Assembly (NCBI RefSeq): GCF_000192435.1
Contig: NZ_AEUD01000025.1
Location: 1-36,777, forward strand
Direction of reading: 5' to 3'
Length of the DNA stretch: 36,777 nt
Source: Gordonia neofelifaecis NRRL B-59395
GTDB lineage: Bacteria > Actinomycetota > Actinomycetes > Mycobacteriales > Mycobacteriaceae
Part shown: one piece after another, positions 21,101-27,437 of the stretch
Position numbering within the stretch: position 1 is the first letter of the stretch
Layout: every line of letters starts with the position of its first letter
The notes under the pieces: model-generated
The model's input: only the letters and a program-made list of their open reading frames with translations
Database searches by the model: none
Told to the model about the DNA's origin: nothing
Translations under genes and position numbers: made by a program

Positions 21101-23285
21101 CGATCTCCGACGCCCGGATGAACTCCTCCAGCGGCCGACCGGCGACGGCGTCGGCCGGCCGGTAGTTGAGGGTCCCGCCGGATTGGAAGGCCAACAGGTA
21201 CTCGGCGATCGAGGCATCGAAGCTGGGGCTCGTCAGTCCCGGGACGTGGCAGCGGTCGACCGCTCCGCGCGTCCCGAGCAGACTCTGGCCGAAGCCGTGG
21301 AGCCCGCAGTGGGTGACTTCGACGCCCTTCGGTCGTCCGGTGGAGCCGGACGTGTAGATCACGTACGCCAGGTTTTCGGGCCGAAGCGGGCCGGTGCGAT
21401 CGGCATCGCGGACCGGAGCCGGCGCGTACTGGTCGATGCGACGCGCCGTCTCGTCGGTGTCCAGCCGGATCCAGTCGATCCCGGCTGCCGCCTCCGCGTC
21501 GGGCGGACCACCGATCGTCAGGCCGAGGTGGGTCTTCGAGTCGGCGAGCATGTACGCGATACGGTCGCTCGGATAGTCGCGGTCGATCGGCATGTATGCC
21601 GCACCGGATTTGGCGATGGCCCACATGCCGACCATCAGTGCAACGGATCGCGGAATCGCGAGCGCGACGATCGTCTCGGGTCCGGCGCCCTGCTCGATGA
21701 GCAGCCGCGCGAGCTGGTTCGAGCGCGCGTCGAGGTCCCGGTAGGTGATGCTGTCCGGTCCCGAGATCACGGCGAGCGCATCCGGGTCGATGGCGGCGGC
21801 GTCTTCGAGGATGCCCGCCAGGGGCTGCTGCCGGGGGTCGGGCTTACCCGCCGTCGCCTCGAGTTCCTCGAGCTCGCCGGGCACCAGCAGATCGAGGTCG
21901 TTGACACTCCGGTCCGGGTCGGCGAGGAACCGCTCGAGAAAGACGACGAAACGCCGCAGATGATCGTCGATCTCGGTCTGCGAGTACAGCCCGGGGTTTC
22001 CGTGGAGGTCGATGGAGATCGGTTCGCCCGGACCCGCCTGATAGAGATTCAGCAGCAGGTCCTCGAGCGCACCCGAGGTCAGGATCTGGTAGTCCAGGTC
22101 CGCGCCCTCCATGGTCAGCGGCGCGTCGAAGAACACCATGTTGATCGTGGGCCCGAACCCCATCTGACCGCCGGAGAGCCCGGAGTCCCGCAGAATCTCC
22201 TCCGACCGGTACCGCTGATGGCGCAGCGCGCCGGTGAGTTCGAGGAGTGCGCTGCCGATGACGTCGCGCACAGCGCTCGACTCGGCGTCCCGCAGATGGA
22301 TCGGGAGCGCATTCGACAGCATGCCACCGGCGTTCCGCGTCTTCGCCGTGGTGCGGCCGGTCACGGGCAGGTTCAGCACCACGCCGTCCGTGTCGGACAT
22401 GCGCGACAGGAACGCACCGAACGCCGCTGTGAGGACCACGGCCGCCGAGGCGTTGAGCTCACCGGCCAATTCCTCCAGGCGACTCTGCAGGGAACCGGAG
22501 AGCTCGGACTCCGAGCGGATGTTGTCCGACGACAGCGCCGGGAGGACCGTCGAGTGCGCGAGGGTGACACGTTCCGGGAGGTCGGCGACACGCTCGCGCC
22601 AGTACTCCTGGTCGCGGAGCCTGCGGCTGCCGGTCTGATAGTCGTTCTCGAAGTCCACGAGTTCGGCGAGTGTGGCGGCCGGTGGGTCGGTGTACTCCTC
22701 GCCGCGCCGCAGCGCGTTGTACCGGTCGAGCGCCCGCTTCGCGACGGTGAGCGCGGCGTAGCCGTCGAGGATCAGGTGATGTGCGCGGCTGTACCAGAAC
22801 GTGCGGTCGTCGGCGATCCGCAGGATCGCGACGACGATGAGCTGATCGGTCATCACGTCGACCGGCCGCCGGTACTCGTCCCGCATCCACGCCAGCGCCA
22901 CCTCCTCCGGATCGGCCTCGCCGCGGAAGTCCAGAACGTCGACGTGCTGGTCGTACTCGACGTCCACGTACTGCAGCGGGATGCCGTCGGCGACCGTGAG
23001 CCGGACGTACGGGGACTCGACCTGCTTCCCGACGTGCTCGCAGCACTCCACGAACAGATCGACGTCGAGGGCTCCCGCGTCGTGCCGGATATCGATGAAC
23101 TGAGCGATGTTGACCGAGTAGTCCACCGAGAGCGTCTCGGCGAACCACATGCCGCGCTGCGGTGCAGTCAGCGGCAGAAGGTCGTGGGCGTCCGATGCAA
23201 ACGTCCGGTGGGGACCCGCCCCAGTACCGGTCTCACCATCGTTGCGCACAACCACCGTTCGTAACGCTCCTTCTGCACCACCCAC
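15120..23285 (-). CDS. Non-ribosomal peptide synthetase, first subunit (C-A-T-C-A-T-C)
   Basis: This 2721-residue NRPS starts the assembly line. Domains by residue: C1 36-475 (HHLILDG 169-175); A1 485-985; T1 1000-1075 (Ser1038); C2 1090-1545 (HH 1227-1228, D1232); A2 1560-2060; T2 2072-2145 (Ser2106); C3 2160-2600 (HH 2291-2292, D2296); degenerate tail 2615-2721. It ends in a C domain without its A-T partner, which is the first part of the next gene, so module 3 is split between proteins. Two GTG starts are plausible. The one at 23285 has GGGGAG four bases upstream. The one at 23255 has GAAGGAG eleven bases upstream and would remove ten residues. The stop overlaps the next GTG by four bases. 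An exporter operon lies 233 bases upstream on the same strand. An N-terminal C domain before the first A domain implies an acyl or aryl starter group. Confidence 0.97.
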   Translation of the reverse strand: MGGAEGALRTVVVRNDGETGTGAGPHRTFASDAHDLLPLTAPQRGMWFAETLSVDYSVNIAQFIDIRHDAGALDVDLFVECCEHVGKQVESPYVRLTVADGIPLQYVDVEYDQHVDVLDFRGEADPEEVALAWMRDEYRRPVDVMTDQLIVVAILRIADDRTFWYSRAHHLILDGYAALTVAKRALDRYNALRRGEEYTDPPAATLAELVDFENDYQTGSRRLRDQEYWRERVADLPERVTLAHSTVLPALSSDNIRSESELSGSLQSRLEELAGELNASAAVVLTAAFGAFLSRMSDTDGVVLNLPVTGRTTAKTRNAGGMLSNALPIHLRDAESSAVRDVIGSALLELTGALRHQRYRSEEILRDSGLSGGQMGFGPTINMVFFDAPLTMEGADLDYQILTSGALEDLLLNLYQAGPGEPISIDLHGNPGLYSQTEIDDHLRRFVVFLERFLADPDRSVNDLDLLVPGELEELEATAGKPDPRQQPLAGILEDAAAIDPDALAVISGPDSITYRDLDARSNQLARLLIEQGAGPETIVALAIPRSVALMVGMWAIAKSGAAYMPIDRDYPSDRIAYMLADSKTHLGLTIGGPPDAEAAAGIDWIRLDTDETARRIDQYAPAPVRDADRTGPLRPENLAYVIYTSGSTGRPKGVEVTHCGLHGFGQSLLGTRGAVDRCHVPGLTSPSFDASIAEYLLAFQSGGTLNYRPADAVAGRPLEEFIRASEIDTLILTPTVLSTLDPDRVPSVQSVMVGGEALSGRLRDVWAHSRSIHNAYGPTEATIALTHSHELESKVPVLLGIAVHGAKLYILDDELRQVPVGVLGELYAETPGLARGYHERPDKTAERFIANPFGPRGSRLYRTGDVVRWRAGYTGHLNLQYHGRSDDQIKLRGLRIELGEIGAAVRRVEGVTAAVVVGVDADGVPVPSGVSVVAGLAAYLVGDAEAIDLHDVRRALRSALPEYMVPARYAVLDELPSTPVGKLDRAALPVAEVIGGAGHYVAPESEIEHTLVALIEELLDVERIGTGDNIFELGADSLMAARLASRAREHAGLEVSLADVFGSATVGEMAKLARSVDASTPELQPYPRTGPIPVSYPQTRLWVINRIDPASGAYNIPGAVRLGTDTDEAALEAAVTDLLERHESLRTVFPANDDGTPHQHILSTGHAVSEGVFQVVDTTAADLDERLAQITAAGFDLVADLPARIRLIRVDADGPVPSYVLAVVLHHIVGDGLSMGPLILDLMTAYAARRDGGAPDHAPLPVQYADYTLWQRDRLGDIDDPGSILAEQIAFWTAELAGLPELLALPTDNPRPAVPSGTGAYVDRSLDADTVAALRRLAAEQHVTLFTVFQAVAAIMIGRLTGAGDLAIGTAVAGRDDARLHGMVGMFVNSVAVRHRLVDDMSAGDFLQRANHAVTRAISHSDVPFEQVVDAVGVSRSRDHSPVFQVELVMQHDEVKHLLAEASGIDIVDARVPAAKFDLGFSLVEHGATGESAGEIAISLNYATDLFASQTAERLLGYFCRIARRLATDSGALGLRISEIAEFTDAELNTVAALSRGPEVAVPSATLSDLLRRQIEAAPDAIALTFGRRDMTYREFGDRVARLAHTLIDAGVTTGTAVAVGIPRSFELFVAVHAVVAAGGQYVPIDLRQPGERIAYMCATAGVRVLLTAGGSTDALPSGLPDDAAVIVVDAATATIGTPTGVPAVTVRDHDAAYTLFTSGSTGRPKGVTVEHRAIVNRLAWMQADYPLGKGDSVLHKTPITFDVSVWELFWPLTAGARVVIAEPDRHGEPVYLHDLIVGESITMLHFVPSMLSAFVDVLGADRVAELDSLRVVFTSGEALTAPAANALLHALPAVELHNLYGPTEAAVDVTAERATIGERPVPIGSPVWNTETYVLDPKLRMLPLGVPGELYLGGVQLARGYASQAALTAERFVADPFGPSGARLYRTGDLVKWNSDGRLEYLGRTDFQVKLRGQRLELGEVEAALAAVPGVVHAAAGLAQFPTGDQLVGYLAPKSADVAAARAAVAASLPEYMRPTLWVTLPEMPLNAAGKVDRRALPDPTLPDVEYVAPTGQIEEMVAAVFAEVLGADSVGVAESFFELGGNSLSATKVIARLGAALDRNLPIAAIFDAPSVAELADYIRTTDDDFRRPALVSRELGDRGPLSTVQRGMWLINRADPDSPAYNIGFALQMQGDLSLPALRQAVHDVVARHESLRTVYPMVDGDPIQVVLGADEMVAGMDYREIDVLGEVETVIAEVAGQGFDVTAAPPVRMAVLKTGPQEFVTVTVIHHIAADGASTVPLARDLMAAYGARVDGGEPAWAPLPAQYLDFALWQEAWLASTERSASGEAQRQLDYWADRLAGAPAMLELPADHPRPRVPDYQGAVVEFEIPATLVHRLEVVARQHHATLFMITEAAFAVLLSRLSRQHDVVIGTPYGGRSDRSLDDVVGMFVNTLAMRTELRDEEKFAELLARVRADVMTDLDNADVAFDTVVSQVLDRIPTAYNPVYQAMFAFQNFYFPTVELSSLSISPVSEQVLPAKVDLQLTLYPNDPNEQAKAGAPMRGQMLFAAALFDHATVERYAERYVRILEQVAELPQIAVGDIAIDIAGDQPTQKAEAAEARSLSDLVAEASAVAPEAEAVSLSGTTVTFAALSATVSVMAAAIPDPDSALTATLMSVLPTLAAGGAEQLGQVLADLRERAESAANSAAQSSTEGMINS
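15123..15443 (-). other. C-terminal degenerate A-domain-like tail, candidate docking segment
   Basis: About 105 residues after C3. The core SLSDLVAEASAVAPEAEAV / SGTTVTFAALSATVSVMAAA has the spacing of an A-domain N-terminus (a P-x-A-x-A-V stretch, then G-x-x-x-T-F/Y-x-x-L), but it never reaches the P-loop. An Ala/Leu helix-like stretch follows, and the end is Ser-rich. The start of the next protein looks similar, so an interaction role is inferred. Confidence 0.6.
15486..16808 (-). other. C3 condensation domain, orphaned half of split module 3
   Basis: A complete C domain with HHIAADG at residues 2291-2297. Upstream it takes the Ser-loaded T2 chain. Its acceptor is T3 on the next protein. 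It is followed by an ~105-residue Ala-rich tail and not by an A domain. Confidence 0.85.
16851..20018 (-). other. NRPS module 2 (C2-A2-T2), predicted serine
   Basis: C2 has an intact HHIVGDG motif. The A2 pocket residues, read from FDVSVWELF, LHFVPSM, VVFTSGEA and NLYGPTEAAVD, give D-V-W-H-F-S-L-V-D. This is the classic serine signature (EntF-type DVWHxSLxDK). T2 has ELGGNSLSATK with Ser2106. This is the most secure substrate prediction in the cluster, together with Thr in module 6. Confidence 0.88.
20061..23180 (-). other. NRPS module 1 (C1-A1-T1), EntF-like starter C domain
   Basis: C1 resembles the C domain of enterobactin synthase EntF across its length as I remember it. Examples are the opening LTAPQRGMWFAE, the active-site HHLILDGYAAL, and a late RHQRYRSEEILRDSG segment matching EntF RHQRY..E.I.RDSG. 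In EntF this domain condenses an aryl group onto Ser, so a starter acyl or aryl group is inferred here. A1 has the core motifs YTSGSTGRPKG (644-654) and NAYGPTE (775-781). Its pocket residues read D-A-A-I-M-G-A-I-A, which I cannot assign. T1 carries the phosphopantetheine Ser1038 in LGADS, where GGxS is usual. Confidence 0.85.
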
Positions 23286-23518
23286 AACACTCCCCGACGC
23301 GTCTGAGGTCGGCTCGGATCGCGGTCATTACGACTCCGCTCCGGCGCGGACCTCCGTCCGGCCTCTCATAAGTCTCCACTCATCGGATACACGACCCCCT
23401 CTCAGAAACCCTATCGTTGCAGGGTCGGCACAATATTACGTGCACTTGGCCACACCTCCCTCTCTCCGGACGAGTCCGGCCTGATCGGATGAATCGCCCG
23501 GGTGGTGCCACCGATCGG
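23286..23518 (-). promoter_or_regulatory. Intergenic region upstream of the NRPS genes
   Basis: The 233 bases between the permease stop and the NRPS start hold two small perfect inverted repeats near the permease end: GGTGG-TG-CCACC (23501-23512) and CCGGAC-GA-GTCCGG (23466-23479). A weaker ACCCT/AGGGT repeat lies at 23408-23425. The two tight hairpins could terminate or stabilise the exporter mRNA. Two short reading frames run into the NRPS start (23233-23369). I find no convincing -35/-10 pair and no IdeR-type iron box, so it is open whether the NRPS has its own promoter. Confidence 0.4.
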
Positions 23519-24358
23519 TCAGCCTCCGACCGCAGCCTTGCGGTATCCGCGCAGCGCCGGGTAGACGGAGACGCCGAACAGCACGACCACCCAGATGATG
23601 ACCTTCGTCAGGTTCGCCGCGATCGGACCGCCCGCGGCGAAGGATCGCATCACTTCGATCGCCGGGGTCATCGGCTGGTTCGCCACGATCGGCTGCAGCC
23701 ATCCCGGATACATGTCGACGGGCGAGAAGCCGGAGTTGAAGAACATCAAGAGGCTCGACAGCAGACCGAGGTACGGGACGAGCGGGGCACCGGGCGAGGC
23801 GTTCACGGCCAGCGCCAGCGTGAACACGGCGAACGCCGCGCCGTAGGCCATCGCAACGCCGATCAGCCCCAGCGCCGGCCCGACCCCCTGGGTGAAGCGG
23901 AAACCGATCAGATGGCCGGCGGCGAGCAGGATCACCGTCGTCACGAAGATCCGGACCAACTCCGAGATGACCCGGGACGTCAGATCCGCACCCCGGTTGA
24001 TCGGGAGCACGTAGATCCTGCTGAGCAGACCGGAGGTCCGCTCCATGTTCAGCCGGGTCGCGGTGGCGATGGAACCGAACATCGCCCCGACCAGAATCAC
24101 CAGGGGAACCGTGCCGTACGCGCTGTTCATTCCGGTGGCGTTGCCGATCGCGTCGCCGAGGACCACCTTGAACATGATCATCGACAGTGCGGGCACGATC
24201 AGGGTCTGCAGCAGCGTCGGGACATCGCGGACGTAGACCAGGATCTGCCGTCCGGACAGCACCACGCTGTGGTGGAACCACGCGCGGGCGCTCGATTCGG
24301 CCAGTTTCTCCGACGGCGGGAACACATAGTTCCGGCGGCCGGGTTCGACGACGGTCAC
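23519..24358 (-). CDS. ABC-2 type (DrrB-like) exporter permease, second subunit
   Basis: A 279-residue membrane protein of the daunorubicin-resistance permease type. After a soluble N-terminus with a VLSGRQILVYVRDVPTLL stretch it has about six hydrophobic segments. The motif FFNSGFSPVDMYPGWLQPI before the last segment, followed by NQPMTP, is typical of ABC-2 permeases. The GTG start (24358-24356) overlaps the upstream stop by GTGA, showing translational coupling. The same frame stays open upstream to 25105, but that part is a shadow of the other permease. It should form a heterodimeric channel with that permease, driven by the ATPase at 25142. The NRPS genes follow directly, so export of the peptide is inferred. 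Substrate and direction are not shown by the sequence. Confidence 0.92.
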   Translation of the reverse strand: MTVVEPGRRNYVFPPSEKLAESSARAWFHHSVVLSGRQILVYVRDVPTLLQTLIVPALSMIMFKVVLGDAIGNATGMNSAYGTVPLVILVGAMFGSIATATRLNMERTSGLLSRIYVLPINRGADLTSRVISELVRIFVTTVILLAAGHLIGFRFTQGVGPALGLIGVAMAYGAAFAVFTLALAVNASPGAPLVPYLGLLSSLLMFFNSGFSPVDMYPGWLQPIVANQPMTPAIEVMRSFAAGGPIAANLTKVIIWVVVLFGVSVYPALRGYRKAAVGG

Positions 24359-25155
24359 GCGCCAGTCCTCCGTCGGTTGAGTCCGAGCAGTCCCATCGCC
24401 ACCGCGAACAGGCCGATGCACCAGTACACCGAGGGCTGCACGAGGTCCCAGGTCAGCGTGCCCTGGTCGGCGCCGCGGATCACGTTGACGAACTGGGAGA
24501 TCGGCTGGTTCCGGACGAACGGCTGAATCCAGTCGGGAAAGGACTCCTCCGGGATGAACCCGGTCGACAGCATGCCGAGAATGAGCGTCGGCAGGCTCAT
24601 CGCTTGACTGGTGGCCTGCGGGCTCCCCGAGTTGAGGCCGATGCCGTCGGCGACGAGCGCGAGCAGAATGCCGATCACGAACGAGACGATGAACACCAGG
24701 CCCACGCCGAGTGCACCGTTCTCCGGTCGCCATCCGATGATCAGGCAGGCCACCAGTGCGCACAGCAGCGAGACCACCAGCAGTGCGGAGTTGGTCACCA
24801 ACCGCGAGATCATCGGCACCCAGGCGGGCATCGGTAGCACCCGGAATCGGGTGTGGATGCCGTCCTTGCCGTCGAACGAGGCCTTCATCGCCGCCGACGA
24901 CGCCGCGAAGCCCACCGACTGCAGCACGATGATCGGCATCAGGAACTGGCCGTAGTTCATCCCCGGGTACTGCGCCATGACGTTCTTCAACGGCAGGTAG
25001 AAGCAGACCGCCAAGAACGCAGGCGAGACGAATGCGAAGACCAGTTCCCCGTTGCGGATCACCTTCGTGAGTCCACGGCCGGACAGCGCCGCCAGCTGCC
25101 CCCAAGGATTGGGATGGGGGCTGAACGCGGGCGATTCGGGTTCAGTCGTCGTCAT
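24355..25155 (-). CDS. ABC-2 type (DrrB-like) exporter permease, first subunit
   Basis: About 266 residues with six hydrophobic segments. It shares the family motif STGFIPEESFPDWIQPFVRNQP with the neighbouring permease (SGFSPVDMYPGWLQPIVANQP), so the two are paralogues. Two ATGs are possible, at 25161 and 25155; both overlap the end of the ATPase gene, and neither has a strong ribosome binding site. Translation probably depends on ribosomes finishing the ATPase. The stop overlaps the next permease start by four bases. Pairing with the ATPase and the second permease gives a complete DrrA/DrrB/DrrC-like exporter, the usual partner of large peptide or lipid synthases in these bacteria. Confidence 0.92.
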   Translation of the reverse strand: MTTTEPESPAFSPHPNPWGQLAALSGRGLTKVIRNGELVFAFVSPAFLAVCFYLPLKNVMAQYPGMNYGQFLMPIIVLQSVGFAASSAAMKASFDGKDGIHTRFRVLPMPAWVPMISRLVTNSALLVVSLLCALVACLIIGWRPENGALGVGLVFIVSFVIGILLALVADGIGLNSGSPQATSQAMSLPTLILGMLSTGFIPEESFPDWIQPFVRNQPISQFVNVIRGADQGTLTWDLVQPSVYWCIGLFAVAMGLLGLNRRRTGA

Positions 25156-26707
25156 CGGCATCCCGCTCGTCGTCGTGCCCGGTGCCGCCGGTCAGCGCCA
25201 GGAACACCTCGTCCAGCGAGGGCCGGCGCAGCGCGATGTCCGCGAGCGGGATGCGCGCCGCCTCGGTTCGTCGGATGATCTCGGCCAGGGTGTCCGGACC
25301 GTCCGGTGCGGGAACGGCGATCGCACCCGTGTCGTCGTCCACCTCGCCGCCGCGCGGTCCGAGCATGTCGGCGAGTTTCCCCCGCAGTCGCGGCAGGTAG
25401 GCCGGATGGGCGGGCGTGATCTCGCAGTATGCGGCACCGGTCGCGGCCTTGAGTTCGTCGGAGGTGCCCTCGGCGATCACTCGTCCGCGGTCGATGACGA
25501 CGATGTGATCGGACAGCATGTCCGCCTCTTCCAGGTACTGCGTCGTCAGCAGCACGGTGACGCCGTCCTCGCGCAGCTTCTCCACCAGACTCCACACATC
25601 CTGCCGACTGCGCGGGTCGAGACCGGTCGTCGGCTCGTCGAGGAACACGACCTTGGGCTCGGTCACCAGACCGCAGGCGATGTCGATACGGCGCCGCATG
25701 CCGCCGGAGTATTGGCCGACCTTCTTGTCCGCCGCAGCGACCAGCGAGAAAGTCTCGAGCAGCTCTTCGGCGCGCATCTTCGCCGCACTCTTGGCCAGCC
25801 CGAGCAGTCGCCCGAAGAGCACCAGGTTCTCGCGACCGGTCAGCGACTCGTCGAGTGCCGCGAACTGGCCGGTGAGCATGATCGACCGCCGCACGCCTGC
25901 CGCATCCTCGACCACGTCGTGGCCGTTCACGCTCGCGCTGCCGCCGTCCGGCCGGAGCAGCGTGCACAGCATGTTGACCACGGTCGTCTTGCCCGCACCG
26001 TTCGGGCCGAGCAGTGCGAAGATCTTCCCCTTGGGGACCTTGAACGACACCCCGTCGACGGCGACCATGTCCTTGAACACCTTGCGCAGCCCGTCGACTT
26101 CGATCGCGTACTCGGCGACGTCGGGCTCGTCGTTGATCGGCACCAGGTCCAGTGCCGGAAATGCCACCGTGCGTGCGGAGGCGTTCGCCGCCTCCGCGGG
26201 GCTCACCGAAGGCGCCTGCACCCGCTGCGGCTGCTGACTGATCACGTCCCAGGCTGCATGCCGACCGGCCGGCAGAGTACGGGTCCGACGCGGCGCGGGC
26301 ACGTCGATCAGTTCCGGCTCCGTCCGCCGTCGAACCAGTCCGCTGAGCGGCCACGGTGCACTCGGCGGCTGCGCGTCGACATCTCGCTGCGGGCCGGGCT
26401 CCCTCGGACGCTCGACCGGTCGATGCAGGGGCTCGGCGCCGGGTCCGTCCGTGACTCCGGATCGGCCCATGGCGTCGGTCGCCACGCGCGACGACTCCCC
26501 GGGAGCGGCGCCCCGATCGTCTGACGGCGCCCGGGACGCTTGCGAGCCCGACTCGGGCCCGAGCTCCACACGCCACGCACGCAGCTGCTCGGCGACCGGA
26601 TCCTCATCGAAGGTCCACGGCAGGGTGTCGCGCAGTGGATCGCGGGCGGACGCTCCGGCGGGACCGCGTGTCGGTTCGTCGTCTCGGCTGTGGCCAGCGT
26701 CCGGCAT
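25142..26707 (-). CDS. DrrA-family ABC transporter ATPase with long N-terminal extension
   Basis: A 521-residue ATPase that powers the two downstream permeases. The ABC domain starts near residue 200: Walker A GPNGAGKTT 234-242, signature YSGGMRRR 333-340, Walker B VVFLDEPT 353-360. The switch position is Gln390 in TTQYLEEAD, a variant I associate with the DrrA subfamily. A C-terminal regulatory part (ALRRPSLDEVFLALTG) also fits DrrA. Family members are usually about 310-340 residues. The extra ~200 N-terminal residues are rich in Pro, Arg, Asp and Ser and look mostly disordered, with two denser patches near 28-50 and 115-160. The ATG at 26707 is preceded by TTAGGAAGAC, supporting this long start. 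The end is acidic (DADDDD) and overlaps the permease start. Confidence 0.95.
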   Translation of the reverse strand: MPDAGHSRDDEPTRGPAGASARDPLRDTLPWTFDEDPVAEQLRAWRVELGPESGSQASRAPSDDRGAAPGESSRVATDAMGRSGVTDGPGAEPLHRPVERPREPGPQRDVDAQPPSAPWPLSGLVRRRTEPELIDVPAPRRTRTLPAGRHAAWDVISQQPQRVQAPSVSPAEAANASARTVAFPALDLVPINDEPDVAEYAIEVDGLRKVFKDMVAVDGVSFKVPKGKIFALLGPNGAGKTTVVNMLCTLLRPDGGSASVNGHDVVEDAAGVRRSIMLTGQFAALDESLTGRENLVLFGRLLGLAKSAAKMRAEELLETFSLVAAADKKVGQYSGGMRRRIDIACGLVTEPKVVFLDEPTTGLDPRSRQDVWSLVEKLREDGVTVLLTTQYLEEADMLSDHIVVIDRGRVIAEGTSDELKAATGAAYCEITPAHPAYLPRLRGKLADMLGPRGGEVDDDTGAIAVPAPDGPDTLAEIIRRTEAARIPLADIALRRPSLDEVFLALTGGTGHDDERDADDDD

Positions 26708-26925
26708 GTCTTCCTAACGTCTGCGGGCAGATGTGGCGAAGAGGAATCCGCCATACGGCATTCAACCTGAGCCCCTAACTCTATCGGTCGGCTCCGGCAC
26801 ATCGTTTCCCGCTCGTCACAATAGCCTCGTCGCACGGTCGGTTCCTGCAGACGACGAACCGCCCGCCCCGGATTCCGGGACGGGCGGTTCGAGTCTGTTC
26901 GTCGTGCGCGAAGCGCCGATCGGGC
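26708..26925 (-). promoter_or_regulatory. Spacer between rpsQ and the exporter operon
   Basis: About 218 bases without a gene. The half nearest rpsQ holds a strong hairpin (26855-26891). The rest is less GC-rich and probably contains the exporter promoter, but I could not pick a reliable -35/-10 pair. No iron box or other operator stands out. Confidence 0.3.
26855..26891 (-). terminator. Hairpin ending the S10 operon
   Basis: A perfect 11-bp stem CGAACCGCCCG / CGGGCGGTTCG encloses a GC-rich loop that can pair further (CCGG/CCGG). It begins about 35 bases after the rpsQ stop. No U-run follows on the minus strand, as is common for actinobacterial terminators, so termination may be partial and read-through into the exporter is possible. 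Confidence 0.7.
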
Positions 26926-27207
26926 CTACTTGGCCTTCTCGAGCACCTCGACGAGACGCCAGCGCTTGGTCGCCGACAGCGGTCGGGTCTCCATGATCCG
27001 GACGCGGTCGCCGACACCGGCGATCTGCTCCTCGTCGTGCGCCTTGACCTTGCTGGTCGTGCGGATGATCTTGCCGTAGAGCGGGTGGCTCTTGCGATCT
27101 TCCAGCTCGACCGTGATGGTCTTCTGCATCTTGTCACTGACGACGTAGCCGATCCGCTCCTTGCGGCCGGCCCGATCTTCGGTGTTCACCTTCTGGTCCT
27201 CACTCAT
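26926..27207 (-). CDS. rpsQ: 30S ribosomal protein S17
   Basis: A 93-residue S17, an OB-fold protein that binds 16S rRNA early in 30S assembly. Recognised by [31 protein letters not shown] and [20 protein letters not shown]. The extra ~15 N-terminal residues before the core are common in actinobacteria. The start overlaps the rpmC stop (ATGA). It is the last gene of the operon, as in mycobacteria, where unrelated genes follow. Confidence 0.98.
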   Translation of the reverse strand: MSEDQKVNTEDRAGRKERIGYVVSDKMQKTITVELEDRKSHPLYGKIIRTTSKVKAHDEEQIAGVGDRVRIMETRPLSATKRWRLVEVLEKAK

Positions 27208-27437
27208 GCGTCTTCACCCTCCGGTCCGGACGCCAGGCCCAGCTCGCGCTCGCGCATGACGGTGTAGACACGCGCGATCTCACGGCGCACGGTGCGCAGA
27301 CGGCGGTTGTTGTCGAGCTGACCGGTGGCCATCTGGAAGCGAAGGTTGAAGAGCTCTTCCTTCGACTCCTTGAGGCGCGCGACCAGGTCGGTATCACTGA
27401 GCTCGCGGAGCTCAGAAGCAGCGACTCCGAGTGCCAT
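27204..27437 (-). CDS. rpmC: 50S ribosomal protein L29
   Basis: A 77-residue L29, a small helical protein near the peptide exit of the 50S subunit. Recognised by [27 protein letters not shown] and [17 protein letters not shown], in the expected place. The start shares one base with the rplP stop (TGATG), and its stop overlaps the rpsQ start. The short acidic C-terminal tail (GPEGEDA) is unremarkable. Confidence 0.98.
   Translation of the reverse strand: MALGVAASELRELSDTDLVARLKESKEELFNLRFQMATGQLDNNRRLRTVRREIARVYTVMRERELGLASGPEGEDA

Noticed and set aside
17301-23264. Long plus-strand open frames opposite the first NRPS gene
   Set aside because: Same mirror-frame effect; the minus strand carries clear C, A and T domain motifs throughout.
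23519-25105. A single 528-residue permease
   Set aside because: Only the part from 24358 on is membrane-protein-like; the upstream part is a shadow of the first permease. A GTGA overlap marks the true start.
23286-26925. IdeR/DmdR iron boxes that would mark a siderophore cluster
   Set aside because: I looked in both intergenic regions for a TTAGGTTAGGCTAACCTAA-like palindrome and found none. A TTAGGGG stretch near 26775 is not palindromic.
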